Source: Pyrodictiaceae archaeon
Lineage (GTDB): Archaea; Thermoproteota; Thermoprotei_A; Sulfolobales; Pyrodictiaceae
NCBI GenBank assembly: GCA_027046105.1
Contig: JALTZQ010000184.1
Coordinates: forward strand, 1-11,078
Length of the DNA: 11,078 nucleotides
Direction: 5' to 3'
The position numbers and the translations under genes are program-made. A model generated the notes under the pieces. It ran no database searches, was not told the origin of the DNA, and worked only from the letters and a program-made list of their open reading frames with translations. This document shows positions 1 to 6,004 of the stretch, in pieces (positions within the stretch are counted from its first letter, which is position 1; every line of letters starts with the position of its first letter).

Positions 1-658
1 TAATATCATTGATTAGCCTATCGGGGTCTCCACAACCCAATAGAAGGGCAATACTACGTATATCGCGCTCTATATCCTCCACAGTACGTGCTCTATCGGA
101 TACGAGGAAGAAAACATCGATGCCTACTTCCCTTAACTGCTCAGCAAGCTGTCTATGTGCTGGTACACCACTACTAGCCAGTACAAGATCCGGGTTTAGA
201 GCTACTATCTTCTCGATACTAGGTGACCAATAGCCCCCAATACGCTCTACAACACCCTTTTCAACGAGTTCGTTAACCTCTGGAGGATAGTTTGAGAAAT
301 CATCAACACCAACAAGTCTATCACAGCATCCAAGAAGACACACGGTCTCAGTTATCGATGGTGCTAGTGACACAACTCTCTCGTAGGGCTCAGCGAACCT
401 ATGCTCCACACCTGTGGCATCAACTAATATGTATTCAGACTTCTCCACTATGCTAGTCTCAGTCACTGTGGTGATCAGCGTCTCAGTAATGGGTAAGGTC
501 TCCACTATTGTTGATGGCTTAGTCTCAACAATGGTTTCCACGATGGTTACTGTCATTGTGGATGGTGTACCGTAGACGTAGTAGCCTAGTAGGAAACCAA
601 CAGCAAATACTATAGCCATGAATGCTATGGTTGCCGCTTTCGCGCTAGGCGACGCCAT
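1..658 (-). CDS. ABC transporter substrate-binding protein, iron-complex/cobalamin type (partial, C-terminus beyond window)
   Basis: This reading frame stays open from an ATG at 658-656 to the window edge, giving 219 residues without the C-terminal part. It begins with a short N-terminus and one hydrophobic segment (about residues 8-30). A Thr/Val/Glu-rich stalk (about 31-75) with repeated TIVET-like units follows, and then the start of a periplasmic-binding fold. The segment RVVSLAPSITETVCLLGCCD (residues 94-113) followed by LVGVDD is typical of the FepB/BtuF family (COG0614), as is the later SPSIEKIVALNPDLVLASSG. Family members capture siderophore-iron, haem or cobalamin outside the membrane and deliver it to an ABC importer. 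The substrate here cannot be read from the sequence. There is no lipobox cysteine, so a membrane-anchored protein is inferred. The start is supported by GGTGTG (669-664 on the minus strand) five bases upstream. Partner permease and ATPase genes, if linked, lie beyond position 1. Confidence 0.9.
   Translation of the reverse strand, partial: MASPSAKAATIAFMAIVFAVGFLLGYYVYGTPSTMTVTIVETIVETKPSTIVETLPITETLITTVTETSIVEKSEYILVDATGVEHRFAEPYERVVSLAPSITETVCLLGCCDRLVGVDDFSNYPPEVNELVEKGVVERIGGYWSPSIEKIVALNPDLVLASSGVPAHRQLAEQLREVGIDVFFLVSDRARTVEDIERDIRSIALLLGCGDPDRLINDI
434..568 (-). other. Thr/Val/Glu-rich stalk with TIVET-type repeats in the iron-type binding protein
   Basis: Residues about 31-75 lie between the N-terminal membrane segment and the binding domain. 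The units TIVET, TIVET (after KPS) and related ITET, VTET and SIVEK recur. Thr-rich stalks are common in archaeal surface proteins, where they can be O-glycosylated. The glycosylation here is inference. Confidence 0.7.
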
Positions 659-752
659 ATGGACACACCGTCCACACGAAACCCTGCTATATGATTCTAG
701 CTAATAAGCTTACTGGTATAGGCTAGGTAGGGGGTCCGCTTCCCGTAGGAGA

Positions 753-775
753 GGCCTAACTAAGTGTTTAGGGCC
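753..775 (+). other. Small GC-rich hairpin in the divergent promoter region
   Basis: GGCCTAA (753-759) can pair with TTAGGGCC (768-775), leaving one bulged G and a loop of about eight bases. It sits in a locally GC-rich patch about 190 bases upstream of the sugar operon. It could be part of a small RNA, the 3' end of something on either strand, or chance. Confidence 0.3.
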
Positions 776-848
776 GTAAAGGGATGCAAGCAAGTTATTG
801 GTGGGAAAAAAGGGTGACGAGTTTACGCATTAGCATCCAGAACTCAGC

Positions 849-868
849 AAGACTTTTAAAGAAGTCTT
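849..868. promoter_or_regulatory. 7-bp inverted repeat enclosing a TATA-like core upstream of the sugar importer
   Basis: AAGACTT (849-855) and AAGTCTT (862-868) are perfect inverted arms around TTAAAG, and the TATA-like TTTTAAA (854-860) is embedded in the palindrome. A regulator bound here would block TBP access, so this could be an operator for the transporter operon. The core loosely resembles the TACTTT-N3-AAAGTA operator of Thermococcus TrmB sugar regulators, but it is not an exact match. Transcription from this element would start near 883 and leave a leader of about 78 bases. Confidence 0.4.
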
Positions 869-928
869 CATGGCATCTATGCAGTCGGATTCTCCAAAGG
901 TAGCCGTTGGGAAGACGCAGCACATACC

Positions 929-935
929 TATATAA
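929..935 (+). promoter_or_regulatory. TATA box candidate (TATATAA) close to the sugar-binding protein start
   Basis: TATATAA lies about 30 bases before the ATG at 962. At usual archaeal spacing, transcription would start near 958, giving an essentially leaderless mRNA that omits the Shine-Dalgarno sequence GGTGAG at 951-956. The presence of that Shine-Dalgarno sequence instead favours the upstream promoter at 854-860. Both may be used. Confidence 0.45.
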
Positions 936-961
936 CCTTCTTCCGAGAAGGGTGAGACACC

Positions 962-2710
962 ATGGTAGATACTCGTCTAGTTGCAATAGCCGCAATCATC
1001 ATAATAATCGTCATCGGTATAGCAGCTTGGTACACCATGCAAGCTCCTCCAGCAGAAACACCCACACCAAGCCCCACGCCAACCCCAACACCAACGCCTA
1101 GCCCCTCCCCAACACCAGTTGCCTCCCCAACACCAACACCATCTCCCACACCAACGCCTGCAGTCCCCGAACTCAAGCTCACGGGTAACGTAGAGAAGGA
1201 TGTAATTACAATAGCAAGATACCTTGAAGCTAACGGTGTAACGGGAACCATAACATACGTGGTATGGGGTGTAGGTGACCCCAACAGCGTCATGCGATCC
1301 CTTGCCCTAGTAGAGGCAGCTGCTAGGCTAAACAAGATCCTAGAAGAAAATGGCATCAATATACGTATTGAGATTAAGCATCGATATGAGCGTGGTGGCG
1401 GCAATGAGATGTATGAGGAGTACCTTGCAGCTTACCAGCAAGAGCAGAACCCCGATATTATGGCTAATAGTTACATCCACGTAGCTGCTCTTGCCGAAGA
1501 CGAGCTAGTACTAGACATAACTAAGTACGTGGAGGCGTACAAGGATCTCTTCGCAGACTTCTACCCAGCCCTCATGGAGGCTGTAAAGTGGAAGGGAAGA
1601 GTCTACGCTATACCACAGGATACTGAGGCTAGGCCACTCTACTGGAGAACCGATGTAGCAGCATGTATCAAGGAGAAGACTGGCCAGGATATACTAGCTG
1701 GTCTTGCAGAGAAGGTCGAGAAAGGCGAGGTAACCTGGAAGGATGTCTACGAGTTCGCCAAGCTAGCCAAGGAGACAGAGTGTGCCAAGTGGGGTATGAT
1801 TCATCGTAAGGGTACTGCCCACCCAGACCTTGTACAATTCATCTTCGCTTTCGGCGGGAAACTATACGATGAAGCAACGGGTAAACTAGTACTCGATGTG
1901 CCAGCGATCTACAAATGGTTTAGCGTCGAATACGCATTTGCAAGAGCAGGACTAACACCAGAGAACATGATGGAGTGGGACTGGGGTAAGCAAATACACC
2001 CAACAGTAGTAAATGGTGAAACTCTAGTCTTCATTGGAGGAACATGGCACTGGACTGAGTGGCAAACCAAGCCATACCATAAGGAGAACAGGCCCCTAAC
2101 ACCCGAGGAGGTAAAGAAGTACTTCTACTACACGCTATTCCCCGCTGGCGAGCCAGGCCAGAAGCCCGTTACACTAAGCCAGCCATTCGTATGGTACATT
2201 GCTGCTAACGCTGGAAAAGAGAACCCGAAGTACGATGAGCTGAAGGAGGCCTATCATATGCTTGCCTTCCTCCTAGTAGTGAAGGCTAGTGATCCTGACC
2301 TCAACGCAATACATAGTATCATTAGTAGCCACCTACCGGTAAGAAAGGCTGCCGCCGAGCTCATAGCCGACAAGGAATGGGTAGACAAGCTAGCTAAACT
2401 AGAACTGGATCTAACGGATACAGTCAAGGAGGCTATAAGAGACATTGTTGCTGCAACAGTAGACCCGATAAACGTTGAATTCCTCGCTGATGCAAGCTAT
2501 ATGTTAGAGTATACACACCTAACGCCAAAACACCCATTCTACAAGAAGTTTGCAGACCTACTAGCAGATGCAATCTCCAAGGTACTACGTGGTGAAATGA
2601 AGCCAGATGAAGCAGTCAACTACCTAATAAGCCAGGTAAAGGCAGACCCTGACCTCAAAGACGCTGTTGAGATAAGGGGAGAAATACCTAGCGGTTGGAG
2701 CTTCCCATAG
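962..2710 (+). CDS. Carbohydrate ABC transporter substrate-binding protein (membrane-anchored)
   Basis: This 582-residue extracytoplasmic binding protein is the first gene of a four-gene sugar importer operon. Residues 5-24 form a hydrophobic segment rich in Ile. A Pro/Thr/Ser stalk follows (about 33-67), and then a large binding domain. The segments YPALMEAVKWKGRVYAIPQD and LYWRTD (about 201-231) are characteristic of family 1 extracellular solute-binding proteins of the MalE/UgpB type, and GGTWHW and other Trp-rich stretches suit a sugar pocket. There is no lipobox cysteine; the only two cysteines are C235 and C274. GGTGAG at 951-956 supports the ATG start. The two MalFG-like permeases and MalK-like ATPase downstream confirm its role. 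The sugar cannot be predicted; malto-oligosaccharides, trehalose or glycosides are all possible. At 582 residues it is longer than most MalE-type proteins, partly because of the stalk. Confidence 0.93.
   Translation: MVDTRLVAIAAIIIIIVIGIAAWYTMQAPPAETPTPSPTPTPTPTPSPSPTPVASPTPTPSPTPTPAVPELKLTGNVEKDVITIARYLEANGVTGTITYVVWGVGDPNSVMRSLALVEAAARLNKILEENGINIRIEIKHRYERGGGNEMYEEYLAAYQQEQNPDIMANSYIHVAALAEDELVLDITKYVEAYKDLFADFYPALMEAVKWKGRVYAIPQDTEARPLYWRTDVAACIKEKTGQDILAGLAEKVEKGEVTWKDVYEFAKLAKETECAKWGMIHRKGTAHPDLVQFIFAFGGKLYDEATGKLVLDVPAIYKWFSVEYAFARAGLTPENMMEWDWGKQIHPTVVNGETLVFIGGTWHWTEWQTKPYHKENRPLTPEEVKKYFYYTLFPAGEPGQKPVTLSQPFVWYIAANAGKENPKYDELKEAYHMLAFLLVVKASDPDLNAIHSIISSHLPVRKAAAELIADKEWVDKLAKLELDLTDTVKEAIRDIVAATVDPINVEFLADASYMLEYTHLTPKHPFYKKFADLLADAISKVLRGEMKPDEAVNYLISQVKADPDLKDAVEIRGEIPSGWSFP
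1058..1159 (+). repeat. Pro/Thr/Ser low-complexity stalk coding repeat
   Basis: Residues 33-66 of the sugar-binding protein are almost only Pro, Thr and Ser in alternating TP/SP units, encoded by repeated CCAACACC-like DNA. It separates the membrane anchor from the binding domain and probably acts as an extended, possibly glycosylated spacer. The Gly/Val-rich open frame on the opposite strand here is its artefact. Confidence 0.9.
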
Positions 2711-2734
2711 CTCCTTATAAGGGGTGAAAGAGTC

Positions 2735-3736
2735 TTGCAACTCCCACGATTATTTTTTAGACGCCCTGCAACCGTCACCCGCACAGTCTATGGTTATCGG
2801 CGACGTGTTCTTCTAGCCTTCTTCCTTGGACCTGCTCTTACGCTCATAATGATCTTTTACTTTATCCCGCTTATCCTCTCCATATACATTAGCTTCACTC
2901 CTCTAAGGCGATGGCAGCTTGACAAGTTCTTGTTTGATCTAAGTCAGCCTACAGCAAACTTTGAAGCCCTATTCTACCTCATAATGAACCATCCTAATGT
3001 CTCTAAGGTTGTACTAACTACTCTTGTCTTCGTCTCAATAACACTCTTCATAAACGTTTTCGTCGGCCTTCTCCTGGCTCTTGCAGCCTACTTTATGGAG
3101 GAAAGGCTCTCCCTCTTCTACCGTACACTCTGGCTACTCCCCCGTATGACGCCAATAGCTGTCTACGCTCTACTCTGGTACTACTTCTTCCATAGTAGTG
3201 AGTATGGGCTTTTAAACAATATATTGATGGGGTTGGGTCTACTCAATGAGCCCGTGGGATGGGGTACTGATCCAGATATTCTGCCCTGGGGTGCTTGGGG
3301 TGTCATCATCTATGTTAACGGCTTAGTTGGTGTAAGTTTTGGCATGATAGTATTCTATTCCGCCTTGCATAGTATTCCACGTGAGCAAGTAATTGCAGCA
3401 CGTGTTGATGGGGCCTCAACTCTCCAAATCGTTAGATTCGTACTACTACCATCAATAAGGTGGCACATAGTCTTTGTAACAGTTTGGCAGCTCTTAAGCC
3501 TCATAACAACCTATGCCCACATCTTCCTATTGATTGAGTGGATGGTTGTTGATAAGTGGTGGGGTACAACATGGGCTCTATTTGTCTTCAATACAGCATT
3601 TAGTGGCGACCTTAACCAGGGTCTTGCAGCTGCTGCAGCCACACTCCTCGTTATCATAGGTGTTATTCTTGGACTCATAACTTTGCGTATCATGGGGTTT
3701 AGGCAGATGATGGAGCAGCCGCGGGGTGAGGTCTAG
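2735..3736 (+). CDS. Sugar ABC transporter permease, MalF/UgpA type
   Basis: This 333-residue integral membrane protein forms one half of the sugar translocation channel. About six hydrophobic segments are visible (around 26-53, 92-120, 131-151, 186-208, 242-268 and 297-319). The cytoplasmic EAA loop, which docks on the ATPase, is EQVIAARVDGASTLQIVRF (217-235) followed by VLLPSI, with the expected Gly in DGA. The start is TTG at 2735, supported by the strong Shine-Dalgarno sequence GGGGTGA (2721-2727) seven bases upstream. It begins 24 bases after the binding-protein stop, and its stop codon overlaps the next start by one base, so co-transcription and coupled translation are likely. The positively charged N-terminus (RRPATVTRTVYGYRRR) is consistent with a cytoplasmic location. 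Confidence 0.93.
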   Translation: MQLPRLFFRRPATVTRTVYGYRRRVLLAFFLGPALTLIMIFYFIPLILSIYISFTPLRRWQLDKFLFDLSQPTANFEALFYLIMNHPNVSKVVLTTLVFVSITLFINVFVGLLLALAAYFMEERLSLFYRTLWLLPRMTPIAVYALLWYYFFHSSEYGLLNNILMGLGLLNEPVGWGTDPDILPWGAWGVIIYVNGLVGVSFGMIVFYSALHSIPREQVIAARVDGASTLQIVRFVLLPSIRWHIVFVTVWQLLSLITTYAHIFLLIEWMVVDKWWGTTWALFVFNTAFSGDLNQGLAAAAATLLVIIGVILGLITLRIMGFRQMMEQPRGEV

Positions 3737-4695
3737 TGTCTCTCCTAGCCAGGTTGAGACTAAGGAGGCGTGGAGGGGTTATAAGAGAGGAGCTTAGGGA
3801 TGTAGAGACTATTCCCCGCCGTAGACTTTCGCTTGTGCTAGCACTCGCTGTAGGCCTTGCAAGTCTACCCATGGTACTTGTTTACCTGCTTCTAGTGCTC
3901 TCAAGTTTTAGCAATAGGCCTGGCATGCTTGGTCTTGAGGAGGTGCTAGCTACAGAGTATAGTCTAAGGCCGTGGATAGACTTCTTTGAGGGTAGAGTTG
4001 CCCCAGCTGCGGGGAAGATCTATGACTTCACATATATTCTCACAGTGATAGCTAATACGGCAATAGTAGCTGCTGGTGTTACACTCGTTGTTGTCTTCAC
4101 CAGTGTGTTGGCTGGATATGCCTTTTCAAGAATGAGTTTCCAGGGCAGAGGACTACTAATGCAGCTCATTCTGTTGCTTCACGCTTTCCCTGGTGTTGCA
4201 TTAATAATAGCAGTGTACGCTATATACGCATGGAGTATAAAGGCTCTACCCAAGGACTTTCGGGACTTCTATGCAATGGTGTATGTAATCTTTGCTAGAG
4301 CAGCACTTGAAATACCCATGAGTATATGGCTTATGAAGGGGTTCTTCGATAAAATACCATGGGAAGTAGAGTGGTCAGCAATAATTGATGGCGCCTCTAG
4401 GTTCCAGGCTTGGTGGAAGATAGTACTGCCACAAGTTAAACCCGGTATAGCAGCGCTAGCTATATTCGCATTCCTGGCAGGTTGGGAGGACTTCATCTAT
4501 GTATGGGTCTTTCTTAAACCCCGAGATATACCAACACTTGCAACCTTCATTGAAACCCAGGTCCGCGATCTCGAAACTGCATACTTCCCCGTAATAGCAG
4601 CTGCTGGTACCCTCTACCTCATACCAACCATACTCTTCTTCATACTTACGCAAAAGCTCTTACTTGAAACCTATTCGGGAGGCTTGAAGGCTTAA
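3736..4695 (+). CDS. Sugar ABC transporter permease, MalG/UgpE type
   Basis: This 319-residue protein is the second permease of the sugar importer. A basic N-terminal tail (residues 1-30) precedes about six membrane segments (around 31-56, 100-131, 138-166, 178-200, 235-260 and 284-306). The EAA loop, with WSAIIDGASRFQAWWKIVLP at 213-232, matches the MalG-type consensus that contacts the ATPase. The GTG start at 3736 shares its first base with the upstream TAG stop and is preceded by GGGGTGAG (3723-3730). The stretch at 67-98 between the first two membrane segments is probably an external loop. Heterodimer formation with the preceding permease is inferred from family knowledge. Confidence 0.93.
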   Translation: MSLLARLRLRRRGGVIREELRDVETIPRRRLSLVLALAVGLASLPMVLVYLLLVLSSFSNRPGMLGLEEVLATEYSLRPWIDFFEGRVAPAAGKIYDFTYILTVIANTAIVAAGVTLVVVFTSVLAGYAFSRMSFQGRGLLMQLILLLHAFPGVALIIAVYAIYAWSIKALPKDFRDFYAMVYVIFARAALEIPMSIWLMKGFFDKIPWEVEWSAIIDGASRFQAWWKIVLPQVKPGIAALAIFAFLAGWEDFIYVWVFLKPRDIPTLATFIETQVRDLETAYFPVIAAAGTLYLIPTILFFILTQKLLLETYSGGLKA

Positions 4696-4712
4696 GGAGG
4701 TGAGTTAATGGT

Positions 4713-5834
4713 ATGGTGCGTGTTAGGCTTGAAAAGGTGACTAAGAGGTTTGGTAGAGTAGTAGCCCTTAACGAGGTCACACTTGAGATAAAGGATGGAT
4801 TGTTTACGGCACTGCTTGGCCCAAGTGGTTCTGGCAAAACAACAATGCTATACCTTATAGCGGGTATTTACAAGCCGAGTAGTGGTCGTATCTACTTTGA
4901 TGAAGAGGATGTGACTGAGCTTCCTCCAAATGAGCGTAATGTTGGTCTTGTATTCCAGAATTATGCTCTTTATCCACACATGAAGGTGTATGATAATATT
5001 GCGTTCCCTCTACGTTTAAGGAAAGTGCCTCCTGAGAAGATAGACGAGAAGATACACGAAGTAGCTAAAATGCTGCATATAGAGGAGCTCCTGGACCGCT
5101 ATCCTTCGCAACTTAGTGGTGGACAACAGCAGCGTGTAGCATTGGCAAGAGCTATCGTGAAGGAACCAACAGTGTTATTGCTCGACGAGCCCTTGAGTAA
5201 CCTCGATGCATTGTTACGTCTCACGATACGTACTGAGCTTAAGAGGCTACAGAAAGATCTAGGTATAACAGCCATATACGTGACGCACGACCAGGCCGAA
5301 GCACTCAGCATGGCGGACGAGATAGTGGTCATTGATAAGGGGCATGTACAGCAAATCGGTAGCCCCGACGACATATACTATAGGCCTAGGAACTTGTTTG
5401 TTGCAACATTCATTGGATCTCCACCCTCTAACATAGTCTATGCTAAAGTTGAAAACTTGGGTGGAGGGATAGCATGTATAACTATAGCCAAGGCGCGCTA
5501 CTGTTTTGAGGATTCACGGGCAGAACGTCTCGTGCACATGAAGCTCCAGGAAGTCATAGTGGCCTTTAGGCCCGAGAATGCGAGATTATCCTATGAGCCG
5601 AGAAGCGATATGCTTAGCATACCAGCGGAGGTCTATATGGTAGAGACACTGGGTAGAGAGAACATTGTGACACTAACTATAGGAGCAGCATCCGTAAAAG
5701 TCGTAACGAGGCCTGACGAGAGACCACCAATAGGGGATAAGCTTTACATCCTAATAGAGCCACAACATGTAATGCTATTCGACCCTAAGACGGAGCTCAA
5801 CATAGACTACATAGAAACCCCACCACTAACCTAA
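4713..5834 (+). CDS. Sugar ABC transporter ATP-binding protein, MalK/UgpC type
   Basis: This 373-residue cytoplasmic ATPase energises the two preceding permeases. All catalytic motifs are present: Walker A GPSGSGKTT (36-44), Q-loop FQNYALYPHM (Q82), signature LSGGQQQRVALARA (134-147), Walker B LLLDEP (155-160), D-loop SNLD (162-165) and switch His in VTHDQAEA (H192). The C-terminal part from about residue 235 has the TOBE/MalK regulatory-domain pattern (GSPPSN, FRPENA, VETLGREN, RPDERPPIGDKLYI). The start is the ATG at 4713 because GGAGGTGA (4696-4703) lies nine bases upstream, immediately after the permease stop. A second ATG at 4708 is out of frame and ends at once. The length is typical of the family. 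Such ATPases sometimes serve several sugar importers. Confidence 0.95.
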   Translation: MVRVRLEKVTKRFGRVVALNEVTLEIKDGLFTALLGPSGSGKTTMLYLIAGIYKPSSGRIYFDEEDVTELPPNERNVGLVFQNYALYPHMKVYDNIAFPLRLRKVPPEKIDEKIHEVAKMLHIEELLDRYPSQLSGGQQQRVALARAIVKEPTVLLLDEPLSNLDALLRLTIRTELKRLQKDLGITAIYVTHDQAEALSMADEIVVIDKGHVQQIGSPDDIYYRPRNLFVATFIGSPPSNIVYAKVENLGGGIACITIAKARYCFEDSRAERLVHMKLQEVIVAFRPENARLSYEPRSDMLSIPAEVYMVETLGRENIVTLTIGAASVKVVTRPDERPPIGDKLYILIEPQHVMLFDPKTELNIDYIETPPLT

Positions 5835-5963
5835 TGACACCATTAACTGGGGATGACTGTGGCCGCAGCCCCCGACTCTAGGGATGGGGGTTCCCGTCTT
5901 AGCCCCAGGAGGACCCGTATTGGCCTGCCCTGGCTTTGAATAGTCCTGGGCTACTACCTGGGG
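5835..5963 (+). other. GC-rich structured intergenic region, candidate non-coding RNA or 3' attenuator
   Basis: The stretch is visibly more GC-rich than the genes around it and has no coding frame. TAGCCCCAGGA (5900-5910) pairs with TCCTGGGCTA (5944-5953), ten base pairs with one bulged C. The same CCCCAGG core (5903-5909) can instead pair with CCTGGGG (5957-5963), or CCCCA (5903-5907) with TGGGG (5848-5852). A further CCCCC/GGGGG stem spans 5869-5890. It may be an mRNA 3' structure, a 5' regulatory element of the next gene, or a free small RNA. Confidence 0.4.
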
Positions 5964-5981
5964 ATCACTTTTTACAGTGAT
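5964..5981. promoter_or_regulatory. 6-bp inverted repeat enclosing a T-rich TATA-like core upstream of tldE
   Basis: ATCACT (5964-5969) and AGTGAT (5976-5981) are perfect inverted arms around TTTTAC. The TATA-like TTTTTA (5969-5974) overlaps the spacer, so a bound repressor would cover the promoter. The arms recall the TATCAC...GTGATA glycolytic motif of Thermococcales, but the spacing is different. Alternatively it is a terminator hairpin. Expected transcription start is near 5998. Confidence 0.4.
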
Positions 5982-6004
5982 GTTTGCACGATAAAGTCTA
6001 TTAT

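Larger units (their letters stand above)
659..961. promoter_or_regulatory. Divergent promoter region between the iron-type binding protein and the sugar importer operon
   Basis: This 303-nt gap holds no convincing gene. For the minus-strand gene there is an AT-rich candidate TATA element at 702-708 and a Shine-Dalgarno sequence at 669-664. For the plus-strand operon there are two TATA candidates, at 854-860 and 929-935. A GC-rich patch at 728-775 contains a hairpin (753-759 with 767-775). A 66-aa minus frame covering 795-995 has no recognisable domain and overlaps the start of the operon, so it is not called. Confidence 0.6.

Noticed and set aside
795..995. 66-aa minus-strand frame in the divergent promoter region
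   Set aside because: No domain, no convincing ribosome-binding site, and it runs through the promoter and start of the sugar operon.
928..1404. 158-aa minus-strand frame with a Gly/Val repeat
   Set aside because: It is the antisense of the Pro/Thr stalk of the sugar-binding protein. The repeat composition explains the lack of stops, and no domain is recognisable.
2713..2720. CTTATAAG as an internal promoter before the first permease
   Set aside because: A start 26 bases downstream would fall inside the permease gene after its TTG codon, and the Shine-Dalgarno sequence at 2721-2727 would then not be transcribed.
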